DNA from: JBCBGF01 sp039820585
Lineage (GTDB): Bacteria > Pseudomonadota > Alphaproteobacteria > Rhodobacterales > Rhodobacteraceae
NCBI GenBank assembly: GCA_039820585.1
Contig: JBCBPV010000014.1
Location: 1 to 64,000 of the forward strand
Length of the DNA stretch: 64,000 nucleotides
Direction of reading: 5' to 3'
Part shown: positions 46,219 through 54,412 of the stretch, in pieces
Layout: every line of letters begins with the position of its first letter
Position numbering within the stretch: the stretch's first letter is position 1
Position numbers and translations under genes: made by a program
Notes under the pieces: model-generated
The model's database searches: none
What the model saw: the letters and a program-made list of their open reading frames with translations, nothing else
Told to the model about the DNA's origin: nothing

Positions 46219-47088
46219 CTATAGATCGCGGGAAATAACGAAGCGTGCCGCCTCCCGCAAGTTATCCGCATTCGCGCCGTAGGGATCTAGCGCGGTACAG
46301 GCCGCGTCCACCAGTTCCCCCGCGCGGGACTTTGCCGCATCCAGACCCAGGAGCGATACGAAGGTGGCCTTCCCAGCCTCCGCATCCTTCTGCAACCGCT
46401 TGCCCGCCGTCGCCGCATCGCCTTCGACATCCAGCACATCATCGGCGATCTGAAACGCCAGCCCCAGCGCCTGCGCATAGGCCCGCAAGGGTGCAGGATC
46501 CGCCTGGCCCAAAATCGCCCCCGCCTCCGCCGACCACGTAATCAACGCGCCGGTCTTGTTCGCCTGCAAATCGGTAATCTCCTCCAGCGTCAGCACCCGC
46601 CCCGCCGTCTCGGCCGCAATGTCCTGCGCCTGGCCCAGAACCATCCCTTCCGCCCCCGCCGCCCGCGCCAGCGACCCGATCAGCGCGACGCGGACCTTGG
46701 GCTTGTCGTGGCACGCCGGTTCCGACAACAGTTCAAACGCCAGCGTCTGCAGCGCGTCCCCCACCAGAACCGCCGTCGCCTCATCCCATGTCACGTGAAC
46801 CGTGGGCTGCCCCCGCCGCAGATCGTCATCATCCATGCAAGGCAGATCATCATGCACCAGCGAATAGGCATGCAGCGCCTCAATCGCGCCCGCCGTCACC
46901 ACCGACTGCTCCGGCGCAATCCCGAACAGCGCCGCGCTTTCCATCACCAGATACCCGCGCAGGCGCTTCCCGCCCGACAACGCGTGGCGTAGACCCTGTT
47001 CCAGCGGTAAATCACCCTGCGGCAGGCTCGCGTCCAGAAACGCCTGGATCGCCCGTGCCCGCGCCGTCAGTCCAAGCTGAAAGCTCAC
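46219..47088 (-). CDS. ispA: Polyprenyl diphosphate synthase (geranyl/farnesyl type)
   Basis: This 289-residue trans-prenyltransferase has the first Asp-rich motif DDLPCMDDDDLRRGQPTVH and the second QIADDVLDVEGDAATAGKRLQKD, with GGKRLRGYL and the KTGALITWS segment. It makes farnesyl or geranyl diphosphate. The GTG at 47088 overlaps the xseB stop (ATGTGA) and gives SFQLGLTARA at the N terminus. It is translationally coupled to xseB. Confidence 0.94.
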   Translation of the reverse strand: MSFQLGLTARARAIQAFLDASLPQGDLPLEQGLRHALSGGKRLRGYLVMESAALFGIAPEQSVVTAGAIEALHAYSLVHDDLPCMDDDDLRRGQPTVHVTWDEATAVLVGDALQTLAFELLSEPACHDKPKVRVALIGSLARAAGAEGMVLGQAQDIAAETAGRVLTLEEITDLQANKTGALITWSAEAGAILGQADPAPLRAYAQALGLAFQIADDVLDVEGDAATAGKRLQKDAEAGKATFVSLLGLDAAKSRAGELVDAACTALDPYGANADNLREAARFVISRDL

Positions 47089-47327
47089 ATGCCCTCGGCA
47101 GGTGTCGTCCCAGTCGGCTTGCCGTCCTGATCCAACGTGATCGCGGCCACCTTTTCCTCGGCATCCTTCAGCTTCGCTTCGCAATGCGCCTTGAGCAGCG
47201 CCCCGCGCTCATACAGCGTTATGGATTTCTCCAGCTCAACGTTTCCACTGTCCAGCTGTGTGACAATGGCCTCAAGCTCGCGCATCGCGTCTTCAAAGCT
47301 CATCTCGTCGATCTTGGCGTCGCTCAT
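47085..47327 (-). CDS. xseB: Exodeoxyribonuclease VII small subunit
   Basis: This 80-residue helical subunit of exonuclease VII shows the conserved EIV-type SFEDAMRELEAIVTQLDSGNVELEKSI and YERGALLKAHCEAKL. It joins XseA to degrade single-stranded DNA. Its stop overlaps ispA and its start overlaps the histone-deacetylase-like gene by four bases. Confidence 0.95.
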   Translation of the reverse strand: MSDAKIDEMSFEDAMRELEAIVTQLDSGNVELEKSITLYERGALLKAHCEAKLKDAEEKVAAITLDQDGKPTGTTPAEGM

Positions 47328-48259
47328 TGCCCCCGCTCCATCAAAACCCGGATATGCGCCGCGACCGATGCGGCCAAGGCGTTCAGATCATAGCCGCCTT
47401 CCAGTGTCGAGACCACGCGCCCGCCCGCATGGGCCTCTGCCACATCGCAGATCGCTTGGCTGACCCAGGCAAAATCATCCTCGCGCCACAGAAGGTTGGC
47501 CAAAGGATCATCCGCATGCGCATCGAACCCCGCCGAAATCAGAACCAATTCCGGCGCAAAATCGTCCAAGGCAGGCAAAACCTCATCACTATAGGCCCGC
47601 CGCATCTCGGCCCCGCCAGTCATCGGGGCCAGCGGCACATTCATCACGTTGTCAGTGGCCCCGGTTTCATGCACCGCCCCCGACCCCGGATAAAGCGGCA
47701 TCTGATGGGAGGATACGAAAAGCACACGCTCTTCCTCCCACATCAGATCCTGCGTCCCGTTCCCGTGATGCACATCAAAATCCACGATCGCCACACGGGT
47801 CAGCCCATGCACCTCCATCGCGTATTTCGCCGCAATAGACACCGACCCGAACAGACAAAACCCCATCGCGGTGGCCGTCTCCGCATGGTGCCCCGGCGGA
47901 CGGCAGGCCACAAAGGCATTCGCCACCTCGCCCGCCATCACCGCATCCACCGCCGCGCAATTTGCGCCCACGGCCCGCATCGCGGCCTCATACGATCCCG
48001 CCATCACATGCGTATCGCCATCCAGCGCGGTCCACCCCTCATCCGGGATCGCGTCTGTGACCCGGTCGATATAGTCCTGCGGATGACAGCGCAGAACATC
48101 CTCAACCCGGCCCATCGGGGCCAAACGCCGGTCCAGCGCGTCATACTGCGGCGCGCTGAGCGTATGCTCCACAGCCGCCAGACGCTCCGCCCGCTCCGGG
48201 TGTCCCGGGGGCGTGATATGCCCCTGAAACGCATCATGATGATAAAGCGCCGTCGTCAT
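47324..48259 (-). CDS. Histone-deacetylase-like amidohydrolase
   Basis: This zinc-dependent deacetylase of the arginase/HDAC fold has 311 residues, with CRPPGHHAE, VDFDVHHGNGTQD and ISAGFDAHADDPLANL forming the zinc and catalytic sites, and TLEGGYDL. Bacterial members deacetylate polyamines or related small acetyl-amides. ATG 48259 is chosen. It is the first gene of the coupled xseB-ispA-dxs operon, as in other Rhodobacterales. Confidence 0.93.
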   Translation of the reverse strand: MTTALYHHDAFQGHITPPGHPERAERLAAVEHTLSAPQYDALDRRLAPMGRVEDVLRCHPQDYIDRVTDAIPDEGWTALDGDTHVMAGSYEAAMRAVGANCAAVDAVMAGEVANAFVACRPPGHHAETATAMGFCLFGSVSIAAKYAMEVHGLTRVAIVDFDVHHGNGTQDLMWEEERVLFVSSHQMPLYPGSGAVHETGATDNVMNVPLAPMTGGAEMRRAYSDEVLPALDDFAPELVLISAGFDAHADDPLANLLWREDDFAWVSQAICDVAEAHAGGRVVSTLEGGYDLNALAASVAAHIRVLMERGQ

Positions 48260-48289
48260 GCCGCCCGCCAATTCAGTGTCTATTCCGCC

Positions 48290-49003
48290 TCAATCCGGCG
48301 CCAGCATATAACCCGCGCCCCGCACCGTCTGCAGATAGCGCGGTTGCTTGGGATCGGCCTCCAGCTTCCGCCGCAAACGTGTCACCTGCACATCCACCGC
48401 CCGCTCTTGCGCCTGACCACCATCTTTGCCGCCCGCGCGCCCCAGATCCTCGACCAGCTTGCCCCGCGCCACCGGCTCCCCCGGCGTCGCCGCAAAGATC
48501 CGCATCAATTGGCTTTCGGTCGCGGTCAGCCGCACAGGCGTATCGCCTTCCCACAGCTTGCCCTTCTCGATGTCATAGCGCAGCGGCCCCAGTTGCAGAA
48601 CCTTTGGCCCCGCCTCCACCGCCTCTTCCTGCGGCACCCGCCGCAAGATCGCGTTGATCCGCAAGAGCAGCTCGCGCGGCTCAAACGGCTTGGCCAGGTA
48701 ATCATCCGCCCCGGCCTCCAGCCCCTTGATCCGGTCCTCGGTATCGCCCTTGGCCGTCAACAACAGGATCGGCGTTGTAATCTCTTCCCGGATGGCGGCG
48801 GTAAATGTGATCCCGTCTTCGCCCGGCATCATCACATCCAAAACGATCAGATCAAACTCCAACCCGCCCAGCAGCCGCCGCGCATGCGCCGCATCCCGTG
48901 CGGCTGAGACGAAAAACCCCTGCTTGGCCAGAAACTTCTGCAACAACCCCCTGATACGCTCGTCATCATCGACGATCATCAAATGCGGATCGGCGTCTAT
49001 CAT
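48290..49003 (-). CDS. petR: OmpR-family response regulator, PetR type
   Basis: The 237-residue regulator has a receiver domain (DDDERIRGLL; phospho-Asp in LIVLDVMMPGEDG; Lys in YLAKPFEPREL) and a winged-helix output domain ending VQVTRLRRKLEADPKQPRYLQTVRGAGYML. It is paired with and overlapped by a MarR-type gene, which is the petPR arrangement first named upstream of petABC in Rhodobacter capsulatus. The name is by homology and context. Its cognate kinase is not in the window. Confidence 0.88.
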   Translation of the reverse strand: MIDADPHLMIVDDDERIRGLLQKFLAKQGFFVSAARDAAHARRLLGGLEFDLIVLDVMMPGEDGITFTAAIREEITTPILLLTAKGDTEDRIKGLEAGADDYLAKPFEPRELLLRINAILRRVPQEEAVEAGPKVLQLGPLRYDIEKGKLWEGDTPVRLTATESQLMRIFAATPGEPVARGKLVEDLGRAGGKDGGQAQERAVDVQVTRLRRKLEADPKQPRYLQTVRGAGYMLAPD

Positions 49004-49503
49004 CCCCCGGTTTCCTTCGCGTCGTCGAAATGTCTGCGCATTTCTGGGTCCATCATCGCCTCCAGCACCTGCCGAAAGCCTGTCACAGCCTCGGGTCCCG
49101 CCATCCGGTAGGCCGCCCGCATCCGCCGCCGCTGCGCCTCGGACAGGGCCTGTTCCAGCGCCATACCAGCTTCGGTCAGGAAAAGATGCCGTTCCCGCTT
49201 GTCGCGCGTTCCCACCCGGCTTTCAACCAGCCCGTCTTCGATGAGCGACCGCAGCACCCGGTTCAGCGACTGTTTGGTGACCCCAAGGATGGCCAACAGG
49301 TTGTTCACCGTGGTCCCCGGCCAGCGATTGATGAAATGCACCGCCCGGTGATGGGCCCGGCCATACCCCTGCTCTTCCAGGATACGATCAGGATCCGCCG
49401 TGAACCCGCGATAGGCAAAAAACATCGCCTCGATGCCCTTGCGCAACTGCTCATCGGTCAGAAACAGCAAGCTCTCACTGCTCTGTCCGCCACCTTCCGC
49501 CAT
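49000..49503 (-). CDS. petP: MarR-family regulator, PetP type
   Basis: This 167-residue winged-helix MarR protein has LLFLTDEQLRKGIEAMFF, VNNLLAILGVTKQSLNRVLRSLIEDGLVESRVGTRDKRERHLFLTEAG and a helical dimerisation end. It overlaps petR by four bases. The shared divergent region with ilvE carries inverted repeats that could be its operator. PetP naming follows the petPR pairing. Confidence 0.88.
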   Translation of the reverse strand: MAEGGGQSSESLLFLTDEQLRKGIEAMFFAYRGFTADPDRILEEQGYGRAHHRAVHFINRWPGTTVNNLLAILGVTKQSLNRVLRSLIEDGLVESRVGTRDKRERHLFLTEAGMALEQALSEAQRRRMRAAYRMAGPEAVTGFRQVLEAMMDPEMRRHFDDAKETGG

Positions 49504-49535
49504 GGCCCGTATCCTCCCTCGCTAAGGGGTATTTT

Positions 49536-49554
49536 ATGTCAGCGTTGTTGACAT
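49536..49554. promoter_or_regulatory. Inverted repeat ATGTCA-N7-TGACAT, candidate operator
   Basis: A perfect 6-bp inverted repeat (centre near 49545) lies 33 bases before the petP start and 117 before ilvE. Nearby are GCGCA-N5-TGCGC (49579-49593) and an 11-base direct repeat CGCAACAAATG (49591 and 49622). The size is right for a MarR-type dimer site. No protein binding is shown by the sequence alone. Confidence 0.45.
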
Positions 49555-49670
49555 TCCAAGAATCAATTGCTAGCGGTCGCGCAGAATTTGCGCAACAAAT
49601 GTCCGCATCGGACTTACTTGACGCAACAAATGGAAATATCACCCCCATCGGGGTTTGGAGGAGTTGCGCA

Positions 49671-50540
49671 ATGGCCGGTGCTTACGACGATCGTGACGGC
49701 GTGATCTGGATGGATGGCAAACTGGTGCAATGGCGCGATGCCAACGTGCACATCCTGACCCACGGCATGCACTACGCCTCATCGGTGTTCGAGGGCGAGC
49801 GTGCGTATGGCGGCACCATTTTTGAAAGCCGCAAACATTCCGAACGCCTGCACGCCTCCGCCGGCATGATCGATTTTGAGATCCCCTGGACCGTCGATGA
49901 AATCGAGGCCGCCAAATACGAAGTGCTGAAGGCCAGCGGGCTCGAAGACGCCTACGTCCGCGCCGTCGCCTGGCGCGGCGCTGGCGAAGACATGGGCGTC
50001 GCCGCCGCCCGCAACCCCGTCCGCCTGGCCATCGCCGCGTGGGAATGGGGGGCCTATTATGGCGATAGCAAATTCAAGGGCGCCAAACTCGACATCTCCA
50101 AATGGAAACGCCCCTCGCCCGAGACAATCCCAAGCCACGCCAAGGCCGCTGGCCTCTACATGATCTGCACCATGTCCAAACACGCGGCCGAGGCAAAAGG
50201 CTGCGCCGACGCCATGATGTTCGACTACCGCGGCTACGTGGCCGAGGCGACGGGGGCCAACATCTTCTTTGTGAAAGACGGCGAGGTCCACACGCCCGAG
50301 CCCGATTGCTTCCTCAACGGCATCACCCGCCAAACGGTGATCGGCATGCTCGAAGACCGCCAGATCAAGGTCCACGCCCGCCACATCATGCCGGAGGAAC
50401 TGGAAGGGTTTGAGCAATGCTGGCTGACCGGAACGGCGGCCGAGGTCACGCCCGTGGGCCAGATCGGGGATTGGACCTTTGAGGTCGGGGCGCTGACGCG
50501 GGAGATTGCGGAGGGGTATGAGAAGCTGGTGCGGAGTTAG
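49671..50540 (+). CDS. ilvE: Branched-chain amino acid aminotransferase
   Basis: IlvE transaminates leucine, isoleucine and valine using PLP (class IV fold). The 289 residues include HGMHYASSVFEGERAY, ASHAKAAGLYMICTMSKHAAEAKGCADAMMFDYRGYVAEATGANIFFV and the FLNGITRQTVI block. ATG 49671 was chosen with GGAGG 9 bases upstream; an open upstream extension has no similarity. The gene is divergent from petPR across a 167-base regulatory region. Confidence 0.95.
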   Translation: MAGAYDDRDGVIWMDGKLVQWRDANVHILTHGMHYASSVFEGERAYGGTIFESRKHSERLHASAGMIDFEIPWTVDEIEAAKYEVLKASGLEDAYVRAVAWRGAGEDMGVAAARNPVRLAIAAWEWGAYYGDSKFKGAKLDISKWKRPSPETIPSHAKAAGLYMICTMSKHAAEAKGCADAMMFDYRGYVAEATGANIFFVKDGEVHTPEPDCFLNGITRQTVIGMLEDRQIKVHARHIMPEELEGFEQCWLTGTAAEVTPVGQIGDWTFEVGALTREIAEGYEKLVRS

Positions 50541-50555
50541 CGGCTGCCGACAAGA

Positions 50556-51053
50556 TCAGCGCTCAAGCCTTGTAACATGCAATGCGAAACCAATCCGTAG
50601 TTCTTCGGGCAATGACCAGAAGTCACGGAGGAGCGTCTCGATCTTTTGAACGTCGTTTCTAATCACCGAGTTTTCGTGTGTCGATAGTGGATTGTAGTCC
50701 GCTTCCTCTCGTTTGTTCTTTAGGTCGACAAATGCCTGGGCAATCCTTCTTACTTCCTTAGGGTACTGCGAACTGCCACCCAGCTTGCGTGCGCGTTGCT
50801 CCATTTTTCCGTGGTCAGGATATCGATAGATTGCGACATAGATGCGTGTGAACGCTTTGGACAGCTTGGCAGCATGAAGCGGTTCGACTAGCGCCGCGCA
50901 GATTGCGTGAAAAACCGCGTAGTAGAGGTCGCTTTGCGCCCGCCTAAGGTCGCACTCGGTGATTTCCGAGACGTTTGTCGAAAGACGTTTCTTTGCGCAG
51001 TCTAAAAGTTCGTCACTCAGCTGCTTCAAGTCTTTCAGCTTCCTTCGATGCAA
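50556..51053 (-). CDS. HEPN-like domain protein
   Basis: This 165-residue helical protein resembles a widespread HEPN-fold family, seen in RRAQSDLYYAVFHAICAALVE and the late AFVDLKNKREEADYNP (R-x-x-ADY-type motif). A YRYPDHGKM segment lies between them. The start is probably the TTG at 51053, overlapping the upstream gene by 41 bases; no ATG is available. It has weaker GC content than its neighbours, consistent with transfer. A nuclease or toxin function is possible for HEPN proteins, but the canonical R-x4-6-H motif is not seen here. Confidence 0.6.
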   Translation of the reverse strand: MHRRKLKDLKQLSDELLDCAKKRLSTNVSEITECDLRRAQSDLYYAVFHAICAALVEPLHAAKLSKAFTRIYVAIYRYPDHGKMEQRARKLGGSSQYPKEVRRIAQAFVDLKNKREEADYNPLSTHENSVIRNDVQKIETLLRDFWSLPEELRIGFALHVTRLER

Positions 51054-51288
51054 AGCTCACTACGGGAGAAAGCTCGTCGCCCGCCGCACTCCAAACCACG
51101 TCAACAACGTCCTGCATTTTCTCCGCATCAAGCGGAACAGAGGCGCCGTTGTACTCAATGTCCACCCAAACCACGTCAATTCCGTCGGAGTTCCGAGCAT
51201 GATTCACTGACACACTCACTAAACGGGCATCCGGAAATTCTTTCGAGAATGATTCAGCGACTGCTTCTTTCACTTCGGTTAAGTTCAT
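51013..51288 (-). CDS. Small protein upstream of the HEPN gene, unknown function
   Basis: This 91-residue protein begins MNLTEVKEAVAESFSKEF and contains VSVSVNHARNSDGIDVVWVDIEYNG, a mixed alpha/beta pattern, with an acidic C terminus (SKEAERLEAAE). A strong AGGAGGT lies 6 bases before ATG 51288. I recognise no domain. It is coupled with the HEPN gene, so the two may act as a pair such as an antitoxin and toxin; this is inference only. AT-rich sequence (51300-51345) precedes it. Confidence 0.68.
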   Translation of the reverse strand: MNLTEVKEAVAESFSKEFPDARLVSVSVNHARNSDGIDVVWVDIEYNGASVPLDAEKMQDVVDVVWSAAGDELSPVVSFASKEAERLEAAE

Positions 51289-51392
51289 TCGGTACCTCCT
51301 CTTCAATAGTGTATCATATAATCAAATAATTTCAATAAGTTATGTATCTTCTAACCGACTCAAAAGACTCAACTTTTTCCGCACCCCGTCTC

Positions 51393-52325
51393 TCACTGCA
51401 TCCCCTTCGCCCGCACCTTCGCCTCCGCTGCCCGCTTCAACCCCAGCTGCCGCTCGCGCAGGAAAATCGCCACCCCCGCCCCAATGATCAGCGTTGCCCC
51501 CGCCAGCATCTGCACCGTCGGCACCTCGGCAAAGACGAACCACCCGATCAAAATGGCCGAGATCATCGACGTATAGGTGAACGGCGCCAAAGACCCGGCT
51601 TCGGCAAACCGGTAGGAATGCGTCAACAACAGCTGCCCGCACACCCCGATCAGCCCGGCCCCCACCAGAAACACCCACTCCCATCCCACCGGCCACACCC
51701 AGCCGAACGGCACCGTCACCAACGCCGCCGTGCTCGCCGTGACCGAGAAATAGAACACGATCGCCGCGGGGTGCTCTGTCCCCGTCATCCGCTTGACGAA
51801 GATCTGCGCAAACGCCGCACAGGTGGCGGACGCCAGAACCAAAGCCGCCCCGATCAGCTCCGCCGATGATCCCTCGACCGACAGCCGCGGCGACAAGATC
51901 ACCAGCACCCCGAACAACCCCACCGCAACAGCCGTGATCCGGATCACCCGGATCCGCTCCCCCAGCATCAGCGCTGCAAACACAACAATCAGGATCGGTG
52001 TCACGAACCGCAACGCCGTCACCTCGGGCAGGGGCAGAAACTTCAGCCCCGCAAACCCCAACCCCATCGCCGTCGTCCCCACGATCCCACGCGTGGCATG
52101 CCCGCGCCAGTTCGCTGTGCGCAGGGCATGGCTGATCTGCCCCTGCCACCCGTACCAGATCAGCAATAGGGGTATCGCCGCGAACGCCCGGAAAAACACC
52201 GCCTGCCCGGTGGGAATACGGTCCGCCGCCTTGATGAAACTCGTCATCACCGTGAACAGCGTGACCGCAAGGATCATCAGCAAAATGCCACGGACCGGAC
52301 TGACAGGCGGGGTGTCGGAGGACAT
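51393..52325 (-). CDS. EamA/DMT-family transporter
   Basis: This 310-residue protein has ten membrane helices and two EamA repeats: GILLMILAVTLFTVMTSFIKAADRIP at the N terminus and ATCAAFAQIFVKRMTGTEHP starting the second. SLAPFTYTSMISAILIGWFVFAEVP ends the second. The substrate is unknown. It is the second member of this family in the window and is only distantly similar to the one at 37955-38824. Confidence 0.9.
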   Translation of the reverse strand: MSSDTPPVSPVRGILLMILAVTLFTVMTSFIKAADRIPTGQAVFFRAFAAIPLLLIWYGWQGQISHALRTANWRGHATRGIVGTTAMGLGFAGLKFLPLPEVTALRFVTPILIVVFAALMLGERIRVIRITAVAVGLFGVLVILSPRLSVEGSSAELIGAALVLASATCAAFAQIFVKRMTGTEHPAAIVFYFSVTASTAALVTVPFGWVWPVGWEWVFLVGAGLIGVCGQLLLTHSYRFAEAGSLAPFTYTSMISAILIGWFVFAEVPTVQMLAGATLIIGAGVAIFLRERQLGLKRAAEAKVRAKGMQ

Positions 52326-52362
52326 AGACGCGCCCTAGCGCATCCTGCCCCCCGCGAAAAGA

Positions 52363-52548
52363 TCAGTTCGCCAACCGTGTCATCTGCAAATACCGCCGCA
52401 ATCGCGCGGCGTTGTTCAGGGGCCGCGGCACCCGCCGCATCGCCTGAAACCGCGGCCCTGCCACGGCTTGCATCCGTTCAACACGCAAAAACTGGGAAAG
52501 GGACTGTCCGGCCCGGTGCCGGGGGCGATCTACGATATGTCGTGCCAT
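52363..52548 (-). CDS. Small basic protein of unknown function
   Basis: The 61-residue product begins MARHIVDRPRHRAGQSLSQF and is very arginine-rich, ending RLRRYLQMTRLAN. The start is marked by a strong GGGAGGAA ribosome-binding site 7 bases before ATG 52548. It lies alone between the EamA and queG genes. I cannot assign a family; a nucleic-acid or ribosome-associated role is a guess from the charge. Confidence 0.6.
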   Translation of the reverse strand: MARHIVDRPRHRAGQSLSQFLRVERMQAVAGPRFQAMRRVPRPLNNAARLRRYLQMTRLAN

Positions 52549-52579
52549 CTGTTTCCTCCCTGAATGTGACCCTATCCTA

Positions 52580-53611
52580 TCACAAATCGAGCAATCGGCC
52601 CACCGCCCAGCGCGCAGCATCGGCAACCGCTTGCTCAGGATCGTCGACCAAAGCGGCGGCCACCGCCGCCAAAGACCGATCCCCGGAATTCCCGATTGCG
52701 TACAAAACATTGCGCACAAACCGATCCCGCCCGATCCGCTTGATCGGACTGCCCGAAAATTTCGCCCGGAACCCCGCATCGTCCAACGCGGCCAGTTCCG
52801 CCAAAGGCGGCGCCACCAGATCCCCCCGCGCCGCATACCGCGTCTCGGTCGCGGCCACCGCAAACTTGTTCCACGGGCACACCGCCAGGCAATCGTCACA
52901 GCCGTAAATCCGGTTGCCCATCAGCGCCCGCAGGTCTTCGTCCACCGGCCCCCTATGCTCAATCGTCAAATAGGAAATGCACCGCCGCGCATCCAGCTCA
53001 TAAGGTGCGGGAAACGCGTCTGTCGGGCACACATCCAAACACGCCCGACACGACCCGCAATGATCAATTTCCGCCCGATCAGGGTCGATTTCCAGCGTCG
53101 TGAACACCGATCCCAGAAAAAACCAGTTCCCCAACTCCCGGCTCAGCAAATTCGTATGCTTCCCCTGCCACCCCAATCCCGCGGCCTGCGCCAACGGCTT
53201 CTCCGCCACGGGTGCGGTATCCACAAACACCTTCACCTCTCCGCCCGCCTCGGCAATCAGCCACCGCGCCAGCCGCTTCAGCCGCTTCTTGACCAGATCA
53301 TGGTAATCCCGCTGCCGGGCATACACCGATATCGTCGCCCGATCCCGCGCCTCCAACGCCGCCAGCGGATCCTCCTCAGGCGTATAAACCTCCGCCAACA
53401 TGATCACCGACCGCACCTCGGGCCACAGCACACGCGGGTCTCCGCGCCAGGCCGCCCGATCCGCCAACCACCCCATCTGCCCGTGCCGCCCGGCCTCCAG
53501 AAACGCCGCCAACCGCCCCGGCACTTCTGGAATGGCATCCGGCGCACACACCCGGGCCGCCGCAAACCCCTCTTCCAGGGCCCGCGCCACCAACCGCGCT
53601 TTCAGGTCCAT
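52580..53611 (-). CDS. queG: Epoxyqueuosine reductase
   Basis: QueG carries out the last step of queuosine synthesis on tRNA, using cobalamin and two [4Fe-4S] clusters. The 343-residue protein has both clusters in CGSCRACLDVCPTDAF and CDDCLAVCPWNKF, plus SVYARQRDYHDLVKKRL and GLGWQGKHTNLLS of the QueG family. ATG 53611 is used. Confidence 0.95.
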   Translation of the reverse strand: MDLKARLVARALEEGFAAARVCAPDAIPEVPGRLAAFLEAGRHGQMGWLADRAAWRGDPRVLWPEVRSVIMLAEVYTPEEDPLAALEARDRATISVYARQRDYHDLVKKRLKRLARWLIAEAGGEVKVFVDTAPVAEKPLAQAAGLGWQGKHTNLLSRELGNWFFLGSVFTTLEIDPDRAEIDHCGSCRACLDVCPTDAFPAPYELDARRCISYLTIEHRGPVDEDLRALMGNRIYGCDDCLAVCPWNKFAVAATETRYAARGDLVAPPLAELAALDDAGFRAKFSGSPIKRIGRDRFVRNVLYAIGNSGDRSLAAVAAALVDDPEQAVADAARWAVGRLLDL

Positions 53612-53625
53612 GATCTTTGGTCGTC

Positions 53626-53682
53626 AAATATCCCGGGGGCGGGGCGGGCGCATGTCCGCACCGGGGGCAGAGCCCCCTCAGA
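53626..53682 (+). repeat. GC-rich interspersed motif, copy 2, with hairpin
   Basis: The 15 bases CAAATATCCCGGGGG recur here, and 27 bases later GGGGGCAGAGCCCCC forms a short stem with a 5-base loop. It occupies the 66-base gap between queG and the GST gene. In its second half it can act as a hairpin at the 3' end of the GST transcript. Confidence 0.55.
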
Positions 53683-54343
53683 AATCCAGATCGGCATAAT
53701 GCGCCGGCGGCGGAAAACCCGGAACGTGATCCGCCAACAACCCGCGAAATGCAGGCCGCGATTTGATCTTGGCATACCACTCATGCACATTGCTCGACCG
53801 GGTCCAATCCACGTCTGAAATATAGTCTAAAGCAGAGAAATGCGCGGCCGCCGCGAAATCCGCCATGGTCATCGCATCGCCCGCCAGCCACCGCCGCTGA
53901 TCCAACAGCCACGACATGTAATCAAGGTGGAACTTGATCGCCTTCGCCCCGGCCTTCACATTCGTGGAATCCGGATAGCCCGCCTTCATGATCTTCTTGT
54001 TCACCCGCTCGTACAGCAGCTTTGAGGTCACCTCCTGGTGGAATTTGTCGTCAAACCACGCCACCAACCGCCGCACCTCGAAACGCGCTTCGCGGTCGCG
54101 GGGATACAGCTGCGGATCGGGATAGGTCTCTTCGATATACTCACAAATCGGGGTGCTCTCGGCCAGCGTCAGGCCGTCGATCTTCAGCACAGGCACCTTG
54201 CCAGCAGGGTTCCGACGCAGGAAATCGGTATCGGCCTCCCAATACCGCTCTTCCACCAGCTCCACTTCGATCTTCTTCTCCGCCAGGCACAGGCGCACCT
54301 TGCGGCAGAACGGCGAGAGCGGGACATGGTAGAGGCGATGCAT
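53678..54343 (-). CDS. Glutathione S-transferase family protein
   Basis: The 221-residue GST has the N-terminal MHRLYHVPLSPFCRKVRLCLAEKK with a Cys at the usual catalytic Ser/Cys site, NPAGKVPVLKIDGLTLAESTPICEYIEETYPD for glutathione binding and a helical C domain ending ADLDF. It is the third GST in the window and is not adjacent to the other two. The substrate is unknown. Confidence 0.9.
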   Translation of the reverse strand: MHRLYHVPLSPFCRKVRLCLAEKKIEVELVEERYWEADTDFLRRNPAGKVPVLKIDGLTLAESTPICEYIEETYPDPQLYPRDREARFEVRRLVAWFDDKFHQEVTSKLLYERVNKKIMKAGYPDSTNVKAGAKAIKFHLDYMSWLLDQRRWLAGDAMTMADFAAAAHFSALDYISDVDWTRSSNVHEWYAKIKSRPAFRGLLADHVPGFPPPAHYADLDF

Positions 54344-54412
54344 AAATAGGCGACCCTAGCGGACTTTGCCCTCAATGCCGCGAATTGCGCCCATGTTCAA
54401 CAGGGCAGGGGG

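Noticed and set aside
49536..49670. N-terminal extension of ilvE by 45 residues
   Set aside because: The extension has no similarity to IlvE, and ATG 49671 has a good ribosome-binding site; the region is better read as a divergent regulatory gap.
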